From positions 2,679,001 to 2,743,000 of the forward strand of contig NZ_CP035503.1 of the NCBI RefSeq assembly GCF_006970865.1: 64,000 bases of DNA, given 5' to 3'. The position numbers and the translations under genes were made by a program. Of the stretch, positions 45,871 to 55,832 are shown piece after piece (positions within the stretch are counted from its first letter, which is position 1; the number at the start of each line of letters is the position of its first letter). The notes under the pieces are model-generated. The model saw nothing but the letters and a program-made list of their open reading frames with translations. It made no database searches and was not told the origin of the DNA. The DNA is from Rhodoferax sediminis. GTDB lineage: Bacteria > Pseudomonadota > Gammaproteobacteria > Burkholderiales > Burkholderiaceae_C.

Positions 45871-47010
45871 ATGGCCAAACGAGACTATTACGAAACCCTG
45901 GGCGTTCCCAAAAACGCCAGTGATGAAGAGATCAAGAAGGCTTATCGCAAGCTGGCGATGAAGCACCACCCGGACCGTAACCAGGGCGATGTGGCGAAGA
46001 CGGCCGAGGCCAGGTTCAAGGAAGCCAAGGAGGCCTACGAGATGCTGAGCGACGCGCAAAAGCGCGCCGCCTACGACCAGTACGGCCATGCCGGCGTCGA
46101 CCCGAACATGCGCGGCGGCCCGGGCGCGGAAGGCTTTGGCGGCTTTGCCGAGGCTTTTGGCGACATCTTCGGCGACATCTTCAACGGCCAGCGCGGCGGC
46201 CGGGCCCAAGGTGGCCGGCAGGTGTTTCGCGGCGGCGACCTGAGCTATGCGATGGAGGTCACGCTCGAAGAGGCCGCCCAGGGCAAGGAGGCGCAGATCC
46301 GCATTCCCACCTGGGACGACTGCGCCACCTGCCATGGCACGGGCGCCAAACCCGGCACCAAAGTCATCACCTGCACCACCTGCCACGGCGCCGGTGCCGT
46401 GCAGATGCGCCAGGGCTTTTTCAGCGTACAGCAAACCTGCCCGACCTGCCGCGGCACGGGCAAGCTGATTCCCGAGCCCTGCGCCACCTGCCACGGCCAG
46501 GGCAAGGTCAAAAGCAACAAGACGCTGGAAGTCAGGATTCCGGCCGGCATCGATGACGGCATGCGCATTCGCAGCGCGGGCAACGGCGAGCCGGGCACGA
46601 ATGGCGGCCCGCCTGGCGACCTCTATATTGAGATTCGCCTCAAGAAGCACAGCATCTTCGAGCGCGACGGTGACGACCTGCACTGCGAGGTACCGATCAG
46701 CTTCACCACGGCCGCGCTGGGCGGCGAGATCGATGTGCCTACGCTGGCCGGCAAGGCGGCCATCGACCTCCCCGAAGGCACGCAGGCCGGCAAGCAGTTC
46801 CGCCTGCGCGGCAAGGGCATCAAGGGCGTGCGCTCCAGCTACCCGGGCGATCTGTACTGCCACATCACGGTGGAAACACCCGTGAAGCTGACGGAGCACC
46901 AGCGCAAACTGCTCAAGGAACTCGACGAGTCGCTCAAAAAAGGCGGCGCCAAGCACTCGCCCGGCGAGGGGCACTGGACTGACAAACTGAAGAGCTTCTT
47001 CACCGCCTGA
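45871..47010 (+). CDS. dnaJ: Molecular chaperone DnaJ (Hsp40)
   Basis: A 379-residue type I J-protein. The J domain (1-70) has [20 protein letters not shown] and the HPD tripeptide in [12 protein letters not shown] Gly/Phe-rich region (about 78-110) follows. Four zinc-binding CxxCxGxG repeats are present: [24 protein letters not shown] and CATCHGQG. The C-terminal client domains follow. All elements of full-length DnaJ are intact. It stimulates DnaK ATPase. It is 126 bases after dnaK with a hairpin between. Confidence 0.98.
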   Translation: MAKRDYYETLGVPKNASDEEIKKAYRKLAMKHHPDRNQGDVAKTAEARFKEAKEAYEMLSDAQKRAAYDQYGHAGVDPNMRGGPGAEGFGGFAEAFGDIFGDIFNGQRGGRAQGGRQVFRGGDLSYAMEVTLEEAAQGKEAQIRIPTWDDCATCHGTGAKPGTKVITCTTCHGAGAVQMRQGFFSVQQTCPTCRGTGKLIPEPCATCHGQGKVKSNKTLEVRIPAGIDDGMRIRSAGNGEPGTNGGPPGDLYIEIRLKKHSIFERDGDDLHCEVPISFTTAALGGEIDVPTLAGKAAIDLPEGTQAGKQFRLRGKGIKGVRSSYPGDLYCHITVETPVKLTEHQRKLLKELDESLKKGGAKHSPGEGHWTDKLKSFFTA

Positions 47011-47143
47011 AGCGCCCCCCGGCTGGCACCCCGAAACCTATACCAGCCTGCTGCGCAGCCCTGCGCCGGGGCGCGGGTGGCATCTGGACGGCGCATGAGC
47101 CCGGCTCCTGTACCATCATTGCGGCAGCGAATGAAGGGATCAG

Positions 47144-48508
47144 ATGAGCGTCAACATCACGTTTCTGGGCGGAGCCGGCACCGTCACCGGCTCCAAGTAC
47201 CTGGTGCAGCATGCGGGCAAGAGTGTGCTGGTCGACTGCGGTTTGTTCCAGGGCTACAAGCAGCTCCGGCTGCGCAACTGGCGCCCCTTGCCCGTGGCGC
47301 CGGGCAAGATCGATGCCGTCGTACTGACCCACGCCCACCTGGACCACAGCGGCTACCTGCCGCTGCTGGCGCGCGAGGGCTTTTCGGGCCGCGTGTACGC
47401 CACCGCCGGCACGCGCGACCTGTGCGGCATTTTGCTGCCCGACAGCGGCCACATCCAGGAAGAAGATGCCGACTTTGCCAATCGGCACGGCTTCTCGAAG
47501 CACACGCCGGCCTTGCCCCTGTACACACGCCGCGACGCGCTGGACTGCCTGCGTTTGTTCAGGAGCGTTCCCTTCTCCAAAGTGTTCGAGCCGGTCCCGG
47601 GCTGGCGTGCCACCTTTTCCATGGCGGGGCACATCCTGGGCGCCGCCAGCGTGTTGCTGGAGGTGGCGGGGCGGCGCGTCCTGTTCTCCGGCGATCTGGG
47701 GCGCCCCGATGACTTGCTGATGCGTCCTGCGGACCCGGCCCCGGCCGCAGATACGGTATTGATCGAATCCACCTATGGCGACCGCGTGCATCCGGTGGAG
47801 GATGTGATCGCGGAGCTTGGACCGGCCCTGAAACGCGTCGCCGCGCGCGGCGGCGTCGCGGTGGTGCCGGTGTTTGCCGTCGGGCGCGCGCAGGCGTTGC
47901 TGCATGCCATCGCCCGTCTCAAGGCCGGCGGCACTCTGCCGACCTCGTTGCCGGTGTTTCTCGACAGTCCCATGGCCATCAAAACCACCGGCCTGTTCGA
48001 GCGCCATCCGGGCGAGCACCGCCTGAGCATGCGGGAGGCACATGCCATGGGCCATGCCGCCACCATGGTGGAGACGACCGAGCAGTCCAAGGCATTGGCG
48101 AAACGGCACGGTCCGATGGTGATCCTGGCAGGCAGCGGCATGGCGACCGGCGGGCGGGTGTTGCACCACCTGGCGCTGTACGCTGGCGAGCATCGCAACA
48201 TGATCGTTCTGACCGGCTATCAGGCCCCGGGCACGCGCGGGGCCACGCTGGCCGGTAGCGCCAAAACCGTGCGCCTTCATGGCCAGGACGTAGCCGTGAA
48301 TGCGGAGGTCGTGCAACTGCAGTCGGCCTCGGCCCACGCCGACGCCAACCAGTTGATGCAGTGGCTGCGCACATTGCCGCACGCACCCGATGAAGTCTAT
48401 GTGGTGCATGGCGACATGGGGCCGTCCGACGAACTGCGCAAGCGCATAGAGCACGAACTGAAGTGGCGCGCCATGGTGCCCGAGCATGGCTCGACCTGGC
48501 CCGGTTAG
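47144..48508 (+). CDS. Beta-CASP metallo-beta-lactamase fold protein (RNA-processing exonuclease family)
   Basis: A 454-residue metallo-beta-lactamase/beta-CASP protein. Motif 2 is LTHAHLDHSGYLPLL (about 65-79), motif 3 is MAGHILGAASV and motif 4 is LFSGDLGRPDDL. Beta-CASP motifs are the Asp/Glu in IESTYGDR, the Gly-rich ILAGSGMATGGR and the C-terminal QSASAHADANQLM. Relatives include archaeal and bacterial CPSF-like ribonucleases such as TTHA0252. It has no KH domain. It stands alone between dnaJ and frmA. The target RNA is unknown. Confidence 0.88.
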   Translation: MSVNITFLGGAGTVTGSKYLVQHAGKSVLVDCGLFQGYKQLRLRNWRPLPVAPGKIDAVVLTHAHLDHSGYLPLLAREGFSGRVYATAGTRDLCGILLPDSGHIQEEDADFANRHGFSKHTPALPLYTRRDALDCLRLFRSVPFSKVFEPVPGWRATFSMAGHILGAASVLLEVAGRRVLFSGDLGRPDDLLMRPADPAPAADTVLIESTYGDRVHPVEDVIAELGPALKRVAARGGVAVVPVFAVGRAQALLHAIARLKAGGTLPTSLPVFLDSPMAIKTTGLFERHPGEHRLSMREAHAMGHAATMVETTEQSKALAKRHGPMVILAGSGMATGGRVLHHLALYAGEHRNMIVLTGYQAPGTRGATLAGSAKTVRLHGQDVAVNAEVVQLQSASAHADANQLMQWLRTLPHAPDEVYVVHGDMGPSDELRKRIEHELKWRAMVPEHGSTWPG

Positions 48509-48564
48509 CGGCATGCGGTCTTGCATCTATAGTGCAGGGATCCTTCTTTGCCCACAACTACCCC

Positions 48565-49683
<1,119 letters not shown>

Positions 49684-49738
49684 CGGGCTCACCTCTGGTG
49701 AATCGCCAAAACCGCAAAAACAGCGACAATCCAGAACC

Positions 49739-51433
49739 ATGTCGTCGCTGAAACTGTTCCGCACCACCGAGTTCGCGCTGTCGTCATTTTTTTCACCCGA
49801 ACGCGAGCGGGCCGCCATGCATCCGGCCTGGGTCATCGTGCTGGCCTCTGTCTGGATCGCAACGGCCTGCAACCTGGCGCTGTGGCAGCAACTGGCGCGC
49901 CTGCCCGGCCTGGAAAACACCCGCGGCCTGTGGTTCGGCGTGGGGTTTGCGGTGATGATTGCCGCCGCCACCAGCGCACTGCTGAGTCTGCTGGCCTGGC
50001 GCAGGACGCTCAAGCCGGCCATCACCCTGTTCCTGCTGGCAGGCGCCTTCGGCGCCTATTTCATGCTGAGCTACGGCGTGGTCATCGACACCACCATGAT
50101 GACCAACGTATTGCAGACCAACCCGCGCGAAGTGGGCGACCTTGTCAGCTGGCGCATGCTTGGCAGCGTGCTGGTGCTGGCGGTCCTGCCGGCCGTGTGG
50201 CTCTGGCGCAAGCCCTTGAGGCGCCTCGGCTTTGGCCGGCAGCTGCTCGTCAATACCATGGTTCTCATAGCGTCCTGCGCAGTCTTGGTCGTGGCTACGG
50301 CCATTTTGTACAAGGACTTATCGTCGGTCATGCGCAACCACACCCAGTTGCGCTACCTGATAAACCCGCTCAATTCGTTCTATGCACTCGGTGACGCCGC
50401 CGCCAAGCCGTTCGAGCGCAACGACTCGGTGCTGCTGCCGACAGGTGAAGATGCGAAACTCGGCGACAGCTACACCGCCCAGTCCAAACCGCCGCTACTG
50501 CTGCTGGTGCTGGGCGAAGCCGGACGTGCCGGCAACTTCGGCCTGAACGGCTATGCACGCGCTACCACCCCGGAGCTGGCCCGGGAAAACGTGGTGAGCC
50601 TGCACAACGCCTGGTCGTGCGGCACCAGCACGGCCGCCTCGGTGCCATGCATGTTTTCCCCTTTGGGCCGCGTGGACTTCGAGGCCCGCAAGGCCAACCA
50701 CGAAGGTCTTCTCGATGTGCTGCAGCGCGCCGGGCTGGCGGTGCTGTGGATCGACAACCAGTCGGGCTGCAAGGGCGTGTGCGATCGGGTTCACAACGTC
50801 GACACCTCACAGCTCAAGGTGCCGGGCCTGTGCCAGGGCGGGGAGTGTTTTGACGCCGTCATGCTGGACAACATCGACCAGCGCATCGCCGCCCTGCCGG
50901 CTGCGGCGCGCGCCAAGGGCGTGGTGCTGGTGATGCACCAGATGGGCAGCCACGGACCGGCGTACTACAAACGCAGCCCCGCCGCCTACAAGAAATTCCT
51001 GCCCGAATGCACCAGCAACAACTTGCAGGACTGCGACCGTGAGCAGTTGGTGAACGCCTATGACAACACCGTGCTGTACACCGATCACTTTCTGGCCTCC
51101 AGCATTGAATGGCTCAAGACCGAAGAACATAACTGGTCGCCCGCCATGATTTATGTCGCAGATCATGGCGAATCGCTGGGCGAGAACAACCTCTATCTGC
51201 ACGGCCTGCCCTATAGCATCGCGCCCGATGTGCAAAAACATGTGCCCTGGATTACCTGGCTGTCACCGTCGTTCGAGCAGCGCGACAAAATCACAACAGC
51301 CTGTCTCAAGCGGCGACTGGATGCGCCGGTTTCGCAAGACAATTACTTTCATTCCGTCCTGGGCTTGCTTGACGTGCAAACCAGCGTGTACCAGCGATCG
51401 ATGGACATCTACGCGGGCTGCGCCCAACCGTGA
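49739..51433 (+). CDS. eptA: Lipid A phosphoethanolamine transferase (EptA family)
   Basis: A 564-residue inner-membrane protein with five N-terminal membrane segments (about 25-190) and a periplasmic sulfatase-like domain. The catalytic Thr is in WSCGTSTAASVPCMFSPLG, and zinc ligands include the Glu in VLGEAGRAGNFGLNGY and the Asp-His pair in YVADHGESLGENNLYLHGLP. It adds phosphoethanolamine to lipid A and so can lower binding of cationic peptides. The usual GETARA motif here reads GEAGRA. A segment near residues 178-195 (VLIASCAVLVVATAILYK) has unusual codons; see findings. No PmrAB-type regulator is adjacent. Confidence 0.9.
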   Translation: MSSLKLFRTTEFALSSFFSPERERAAMHPAWVIVLASVWIATACNLALWQQLARLPGLENTRGLWFGVGFAVMIAAATSALLSLLAWRRTLKPAITLFLLAGAFGAYFMLSYGVVIDTTMMTNVLQTNPREVGDLVSWRMLGSVLVLAVLPAVWLWRKPLRRLGFGRQLLVNTMVLIASCAVLVVATAILYKDLSSVMRNHTQLRYLINPLNSFYALGDAAAKPFERNDSVLLPTGEDAKLGDSYTAQSKPPLLLLVLGEAGRAGNFGLNGYARATTPELARENVVSLHNAWSCGTSTAASVPCMFSPLGRVDFEARKANHEGLLDVLQRAGLAVLWIDNQSGCKGVCDRVHNVDTSQLKVPGLCQGGECFDAVMLDNIDQRIAALPAAARAKGVVLVMHQMGSHGPAYYKRSPAAYKKFLPECTSNNLQDCDREQLVNAYDNTVLYTDHFLASSIEWLKTEEHNWSPAMIYVADHGESLGENNLYLHGLPYSIAPDVQKHVPWITWLSPSFEQRDKITTACLKRRLDAPVSQDNYFHSVLGLLDVQTSVYQRSMDIYAGCAQP

Positions 51434-51546
51434 CGCGAATCCCCATGGTGGCACCAGGCCTGCCAGGTGCTGGCCCGCAAACAAGGCACGACTCGCTGTA
51501 ATATTCAGAACTCACATAAAAACCACTCCTTATAACTGGACTGAAT

Positions 51547-52329
51547 ATGCATATTCGAAAAATCCTGGCAATTTCCCTTCTTTTGGCCACCACCCTGCAT
51601 GCCGGCGCCGCCGACCTGCTCGACACCGTCAAGCAGCGCGGCACGCTCAGGGTCGCGATGGAAGGCACCTATCCGCCCTTCAACTACAAGGAAAATGGCC
51701 ATCTGGCCGGCTTCGAGGTCGAGTTGTCTAACGCGCTGGCGCAAAAACTTGGCGTCAAGGCCGATTTCATTACCGGGGAATGGAGTGCTCTTCTGGCCGG
51801 CCTGCAGGCGGGCAAATACGACGTGGTGATCAACCAGGTCGGCATCACCGACAAGCGCAAGGAAGCCTTCGATTTTTCCGAGCCCTACACCATCTCCAGC
51901 CCACAGTTGATCGTGCGCCAGGACGAAAAACGTAATTTCAGGACGTTGGCCGATCTTCGCGGTAAAAAACTGGGCCTGGGCCAGGGCACCAACTTTGCTG
52001 AAATGGCCCAGGCGGTGGGCGGCATCGACATCAAGACCTATCCCGGCTCCACCGAGTACCTGCAGGATCTGGCGCTGGGCCGCATCGACGCTGCGATGAA
52101 CGACAGCCTCCTGATTCCCTACATCATCAAAAAGACCAAACTGCCGCTCAAGGCCGGCGCACCGGTGGGCGAGATCGAAAAAAACGGCATCCCGTTTGCC
52201 AAGAACAACCCGAAGTTCAAGGCGGCGCTGGACAAGGCACTGGCCGATATCGAAGCCGATGGCAGTTTTGCGAGAATCTCCAACAAATGGTTTGACCGCG
52301 ACGTCAGCAAACCGCCACTCGCGAAATAA
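51547..52329 (+). CDS. Amino acid ABC transporter substrate-binding protein (family 3)
   Basis: A 260-residue periplasmic binding protein. The signal peptide is about MHIRKILAISLLLATTLH, cleaved near AGAAD. The family 3 signature is GTLRVAMEGTYPPFNYKENG and LAGFEVELSNALAQKLGVK, with FDFSEPYTISSPQLIV in lobe two. It resembles cystine/polar amino acid binding proteins. A terminator-like hairpin separates it from its permease gene. No ATPase gene is seen. Confidence 0.9.
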   Translation: MHIRKILAISLLLATTLHAGAADLLDTVKQRGTLRVAMEGTYPPFNYKENGHLAGFEVELSNALAQKLGVKADFITGEWSALLAGLQAGKYDVVINQVGITDKRKEAFDFSEPYTISSPQLIVRQDEKRNFRTLADLRGKKLGLGQGTNFAEMAQAVGGIDIKTYPGSTEYLQDLALGRIDAAMNDSLLIPYIIKKTKLPLKAGAPVGEIEKNGIPFAKNNPKFKAALDKALADIEADGSFARISNKWFDRDVSKPPLAK

Positions 52330-52343
52330 TTTTCGCGCTCGGC

Positions 52344-52369
52344 AACCCGGCTGCGGCCGGGTTTTTTTA
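52344..52369 (+). terminator. Rho-independent terminator between binding protein and permease genes
   Basis: AACCCGGC and GCCGGGTT form an 8-base perfect stem with loop TGCG, followed by TTTTT. It lies 14 bases after the binding-protein stop and 22 before the permease start. Partial read-through would give more binding protein than permease. Confidence 0.85.
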
Positions 52370-52390
52370 TTCAAATCGGGAGAGTGATGT

Positions 52391-53059
52391 ATGGACCTGC
52401 ATGGCTTGACGCAATTGCTGCGCGATGCGCTGCCGGTGATGCTCAGGGGCGCCGGCTACACGCTGGTGCTGGCCGTGGCGTCGGTGATTTTCGGCGCGGT
52501 GCTGGGCACCCTGGTGGCGATCACGCGCATGGCCAAGGTGCCCATGCTGTCGCAATTCGCCACCCTGTATGTGAGCTGCATGCGCGGCACGCCACTGCTG
52601 GTCCAGTTGTTCGTGATCTACTTTGGCCTGCCCAGCATCGGCATCCAGTTCGAGCCGATCACCGCGGGCATTCTGGGCTTGAGCCTGAATGTTGGCGCCT
52701 ACCTGTCGGAGACCATCCGTGGCGCGATCAACGGCGTGGAACACGGCCAGTGGAACGCCGCGCGCAGCCTGGGCCTGACGCAGACGCAAACCCTGCGCTA
52801 CATCGTCGGCCCGCAGGCGCTGCGCCTGGCCGTGCCCAGTCTGTCGAACAGCCTGATCAGCCTGATCAAGGACACCTCGCTGGTGTCGGTGATTGCCGTG
52901 AGCGAGTTGATGCTGGCCACCAAGGAAGTGATCGCCACCACGTTCCAGCCGTTCCCGCTGTACCTGGCCGCCGCGGGCATCTACTGGGCCATGAGCGCCT
53001 TCTTTGAGACGCTGCAGAAAAAACTGGAAGTGCGGCTGAACCGCAGCTACTTGCGCTGA
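52391..53059 (+). CDS. Amino acid ABC transporter permease (HisM/GlnP family)
   Basis: A 222-residue permease with about five membrane segments. The family N-terminus GAGYTLVLAVASVIFGAVLG and the EAA loop GVEHGQWNAARSLGLTQTQT (about 117-136) are clear, as is SLISLIKDTSLVSVIAVSELM. It pairs with the binding protein upstream. The gene that would normally encode the ATPase is absent; the next gene is convergent. Confidence 0.9.
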   Translation: MDLHGLTQLLRDALPVMLRGAGYTLVLAVASVIFGAVLGTLVAITRMAKVPMLSQFATLYVSCMRGTPLLVQLFVIYFGLPSIGIQFEPITAGILGLSLNVGAYLSETIRGAINGVEHGQWNAARSLGLTQTQTLRYIVGPQALRLAVPSLSNSLISLIKDTSLVSVIAVSELMLATKEVIATTFQPFPLYLAAAGIYWAMSAFFETLQKKLEVRLNRSYLR

Positions 53060-53078
53060 AGGGCGCCAGCACCCGGCG

Positions 53079-54167
53079 CTAAAACAAACTGCGCTGCCCC
53101 ACCGCCTCGCCAGGGCGGAACTGGCTCGCGTCGAGCTCGATGCGCTCGCGATTGAACCCCAGGCGGCGGCAGGCTTTCTCGAAGCGCTGGCGCACCAGTT
53201 CGGCCCACAGCCCACTGCCCTTCATGCGCGTCGCAAAATCACTGTCATAGTCCTTGCCACCGCGCATCTCCTGGATGCGCGCCATGATGCGCGCGGCGCG
53301 CTGCGGATAGTGCAGCTCCAGCCACTGGCGAAACAGCGGACTCAGCTCCCACGGCAGGCGCAGCACGGTGTAGAAGGCACTGCGTGCGCCCGCCTCCCAG
53401 GCGGCGGCCAGCACCTGCTCCATGTCTTCGTTCACGAACGGAATTTGCGGCGCCACGCTGACGCCCACCGGCACGCCGGCATCGGCCAGCGAGCGGATGG
53501 TGCGCAGTCGCCGGTAGGGTGCGGCGGCACGCGGCTCCAGAATGCGCGCGAGATTGGCATTGAGCGTGGTGATGGTCACATACACCGCCGCAAGCCCCGC
53601 CTGCGCCATCGGCGCGATCAGGTCCAGGTCGCGCTCCACGCCGCTGCCCTTCGTCACCACGGCGAACGGATGGTGACATTGCTGCAGCAACTCGACCACG
53701 CCGCGCGTGAGGCGCAGCTCGCGCTCGACCGGCTGGTAGGGATCGGTCACCGTCCCAAGCGCAATCATGCGCGGCACATGGCGGGGCGCCGCCAGCTCGC
53801 GCGCCAGCACGGCGGCAATGTTGCGTTTGGCGACGATGCGGGTCTCGAAGTCCAGCCCCGGCGACAGGCCCAGGTAGCTGTGCGTCGGCCGTGCATAGCA
53901 GTACACGCAACCGTGCTCACAGCCGCGGTACGGGTTCAGGCCGTAGTCGAAGTAAATGTCGGGCGACTCGTTGTGTGTGAGCGCGCTTTTGGCGTCTTCG
54001 AACGTGACCTGCGTGGCGGGGGGTGCCGAATCACCCTGCACGTCATCCGCCAGGGTGTCCCAGCCATCGTCGAAGGCATTGCGCACGTCGCGCTCGAACC
54101 GGTGCGCGATGCGCGTGGCCGTGCCCCGCCCCTTGATGGCGTGCAGGGGAATCATCACGTCGCTCAC
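53079..54167 (-). CDS. PA0069-family radical SAM protein (SplB-like)
   Basis: A 362-residue radical SAM protein. The cluster-binding motif is GCEHGCVYCYARP (Cys-x3-Cys-x2-Cys), preceded by YFDYGLNPYRG. The barrel continues with LGTVTDPYQPVERELRLTRG and VTITTLNANLARILEPRAAAP. Relatives resemble spore photoproduct lyase and are linked to DNA damage in Pseudomonas. I chose GTG at 54167, which has GGAGG seven bases upstream; ATG at 54155 is a second option, and the longer frame has no support. A LexA-like box lies about 83 bases upstream. The reaction is not known. Confidence 0.87.
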   Translation of the reverse strand: MSDVMIPLHAIKGRGTATRIAHRFERDVRNAFDDGWDTLADDVQGDSAPPATQVTFEDAKSALTHNESPDIYFDYGLNPYRGCEHGCVYCYARPTHSYLGLSPGLDFETRIVAKRNIAAVLARELAAPRHVPRMIALGTVTDPYQPVERELRLTRGVVELLQQCHHPFAVVTKGSGVERDLDLIAPMAQAGLAAVYVTITTLNANLARILEPRAAAPYRRLRTIRSLADAGVPVGVSVAPQIPFVNEDMEQVLAAAWEAGARSAFYTVLRLPWELSPLFRQWLELHYPQRAARIMARIQEMRGGKDYDSDFATRMKGSGLWAELVRQRFEKACRRLGFNRERIELDASQFRPGEAVGQRSLF

Positions 54168-54249
54168 GGGTCTGCCTCCATCCCGCCGGCATGGCGCTGC
54201 GGTCGGACTGACGACGGGGAAGCCTTGTGGAGCGCCATGGTAACGAATA

Positions 54250-54269
54250 TACTGTATAAAATACCAGTA
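54250..54269 (-). promoter_or_regulatory. LexA (SOS) box-like site upstream of the radical SAM gene
   Basis: Read on the plus strand, TACTGTATAAAATACCAGTA matches the enterobacterial-type SOS box CTGT-N8-ACAG except for one base (CCAG). Flanking TA and TA also fit the extended consensus. It lies in the 269-base divergent spacer between the radical SAM gene and the VOC gene, 83 bases from the GTG start. The rest of the spacer shows nothing I recognise. Confidence 0.65.
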
Positions 54270-54436
54270 TATCGACACCTCAGCCGACAAGCAATCCCGC
54301 GCCGAAAATTTCGAGCGACTCACTCAGCCTGCCATTACCGGGATCAAAATCGCAGAATGTCTGCTGATACACCGATGCGGCGCCCGCTATCCCACCACTG
54401 GCCTGAAACCGAATGACCCAATAAGGAAAGAGCGCG

Positions 54437-54859
54437 ATGATCCACATCCTGGAAATTGACCACATCGTCCTGCGCGCCGCCGATCTGGATGCCATGCTCC
54501 ATTTCTACGGCACGGTGCTGGGCTGCCCCATCGAGCGGCGGCAGGATGATATCGGCCTGGTGCAGCTGCGCGCGGGGCGATCGCTGATCGATCTGGTGCC
54601 GGTCGACGGGCCGCTGGGCCGCGCGGGCGGTGCGGCGCCGGGGGTGGAAGGGAAAAATCTCGATCACTTCTGCCTGCGCATCGATCCGTTCGATGTGGCC
54701 ATGATCCGTGCGCACCTCACATCCGCAGGCGTCGCCGTGGGGCCGGTCGAGTCCCGCAACGGGGCGCAGGGAGAAGGCCCCTCCATCTATATTGCGGACC
54801 CGCAGGGCAACACCGTCGAATTGAAAGGGCCGCCCTGGCCCGCTGGAGACAGCCCATGA
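54437..54859 (+). CDS. VOC-family protein (glyoxalase/extradiol dioxygenase fold)
   Basis: A 140-residue vicinal oxygen chelate protein with two beta-alpha-beta-beta-beta modules. Metal ligands are probably His9 (EIDHIVLRAADLD), His in NLDHFCLRID and Glu near the end (DPQGNTVELKGP). AAGGAAAG precedes the ATG. Its stop overlaps the next start (ATGA), so it is coupled to the DOPA dioxygenase-like gene. The reaction is unknown; lyase, epimerase or dioxygenase are possible for the fold. Confidence 0.82.
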   Translation: MIHILEIDHIVLRAADLDAMLHFYGTVLGCPIERRQDDIGLVQLRAGRSLIDLVPVDGPLGRAGGAAPGVEGKNLDHFCLRIDPFDVAMIRAHLTSAGVAVGPVESRNGAQGEGPSIYIADPQGNTVELKGPPWPAGDSP

Positions 54860-55206
54860 TTGCACGCCCCCAAAACCTCTACACGCACTACCACGCCCAT
54901 GTCTACTTCGGGCCGGATACGGTAGCGCAGGCGCGCCAACTCTGCCAGCAGGCGGGCGAGCAGTTCAACGTGCGCGTGGGCCGGGTGCACGAAAAGCTCG
55001 TGGGGCCGCACCCGCACTGGAGCTGCCAGATCGCGTTCGACGGCGCGCAGTTCGAGCCCTTCATCGCCTGGCTGGAACAGAACCGACACGGCCTGGACGT
55101 GCTGGTGCACGGCCTGACGGGCGATGATCTAGCGGACCACACGCTGCACGCGTCGTGGCTGGGCGAGCCCTCGAAGCTGAATCTGGCGATGTTCGAAGGC
55201 ACGTGA
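54856..55206 (+). CDS. DOPA 4,5-dioxygenase family protein
   Basis: A 116-residue member of the DOPA 4,5-dioxygenase family, small extradiol enzymes that open catechols such as DOPA or caffeate. Family features are HYHAHVYFGPDTVAQARQLC, VGPHPHWSCQIAFDG and VLVHGLTGDDLADHT, which provide several conserved His. It is translationally coupled to the VOC gene. The substrate is likely a catechol; given the plant-phenolic theme, caffeate or a similar compound is possible. Confidence 0.85.
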   Translation: MIARPQNLYTHYHAHVYFGPDTVAQARQLCQQAGEQFNVRVGRVHEKLVGPHPHWSCQIAFDGAQFEPFIAWLEQNRHGLDVLVHGLTGDDLADHTLHASWLGEPSKLNLAMFEGT

Positions 55207-55241
55207 CAAGCGCCGTGCGCCGCAGATGCAGTGCATTGACA

Positions 55242-55306
55242 CTACGCAATTCATAGCACATAGTCGTTACCCCATAAGGGCTATAGCCCGAAAAAGCTTG
55301 AATTTC
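55242..55306 (-). repeat. Short dispersed repeat, copy D (reverse)
   Basis: In reverse orientation it reads from TTCAAGCTTTTTCGGGCTAT through AGCCCTTATGGGG to a terminal hairpin GCTATGAATTGCGTAG (55242-55257). It lies 35 bases after the DOPA dioxygenase stop. It contains a second small hairpin, GGGCTATAGCCC. Confidence 0.7.
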
Positions 55307-55392
55307 AGAATTCGATGCCAAAGGGTTCCGTCCCCATGCGCATCGCCCAAAATCGGCCTACCATGGTCTCAAGTCCTCTCCAGGAGCATCGC

Positions 55393-55806
55393 ATGAACAC
55401 CCCCCTTTCAACCCCGGTCAACACACCCGGCGTGGTCAGCATCAAGAGTGCCCATACGCTCGCAGACACGCTGGAGCGACTGCGGGCCACGTTCAAAGCG
55501 CATGGCCTCAAGGTATTCGCGACCATCGATCACCAGGCCGAGGCCGCTGCCGTGGGTTTGACGATGCCGCCCACCGTGCTGCTGATTTTTGGCAACGCGA
55601 AAGCCGGCACGCCGCTGATGCTGGCGCACCCGCTGGCCGCGCTCGATCTGCCGCTCAAGGCGCTGGTGTCGGAAGCGGTGCCCGGCACCGTGATGGTGAG
55701 CTTCAACACGCCGCAGTACCTGGTGGAGCGCCACGCGCTGCCGCATGAGCTGGTGGCCAACCTGTCGCCGGCCGGCCGCCTGATCACGCAGGCGCTGGGT
55801 CACTGA
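55393..55806 (+). CDS. DUF302 domain protein
   Basis: A 137-residue cytoplasmic DUF302 protein. It has the family strands IKSAHTLADTLERLRATFKA, GLKVFATIDHQAEAAAVGL and the core TVLLIFGNAKAGTPLMLAHP, followed by DLPLKALVSE. I chose ATG at 55393 with AGGAG seven bases upstream; the upstream in-frame part is not conserved. The function of DUF302 is unknown. It is convergent with the cyd operon. Confidence 0.87.
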   Translation: MNTPLSTPVNTPGVVSIKSAHTLADTLERLRATFKAHGLKVFATIDHQAEAAAVGLTMPPTVLLIFGNAKAGTPLMLAHPLAALDLPLKALVSEAVPGTVMVSFNTPQYLVERHALPHELVANLSPAGRLITQALGH

Positions 55807-55832
55807 GGCAATGCGCGGGCGCAGCTGGGCTG

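Noticed and set aside
43780..46974. A 1064-codon minus-strand frame opposite dnaK and dnaJ
   Set aside because: It is a shadow of codon bias on the opposite strand; its residues are low-complexity (His, Gly, Leu, Val rich) with no family features.
47000..48526. A 508-codon minus-strand frame opposite the beta-CASP gene
   Set aside because: It is an antisense shadow of a well-supported gene, with no recognisable domain and Gln/His/Arg-rich content.
53063..53079. A bidirectional terminator between the amino acid permease and radical SAM genes
   Set aside because: The GCGCC/GGCGC stem is only five pairs with no proper T run on the plus strand; too weak to annotate.
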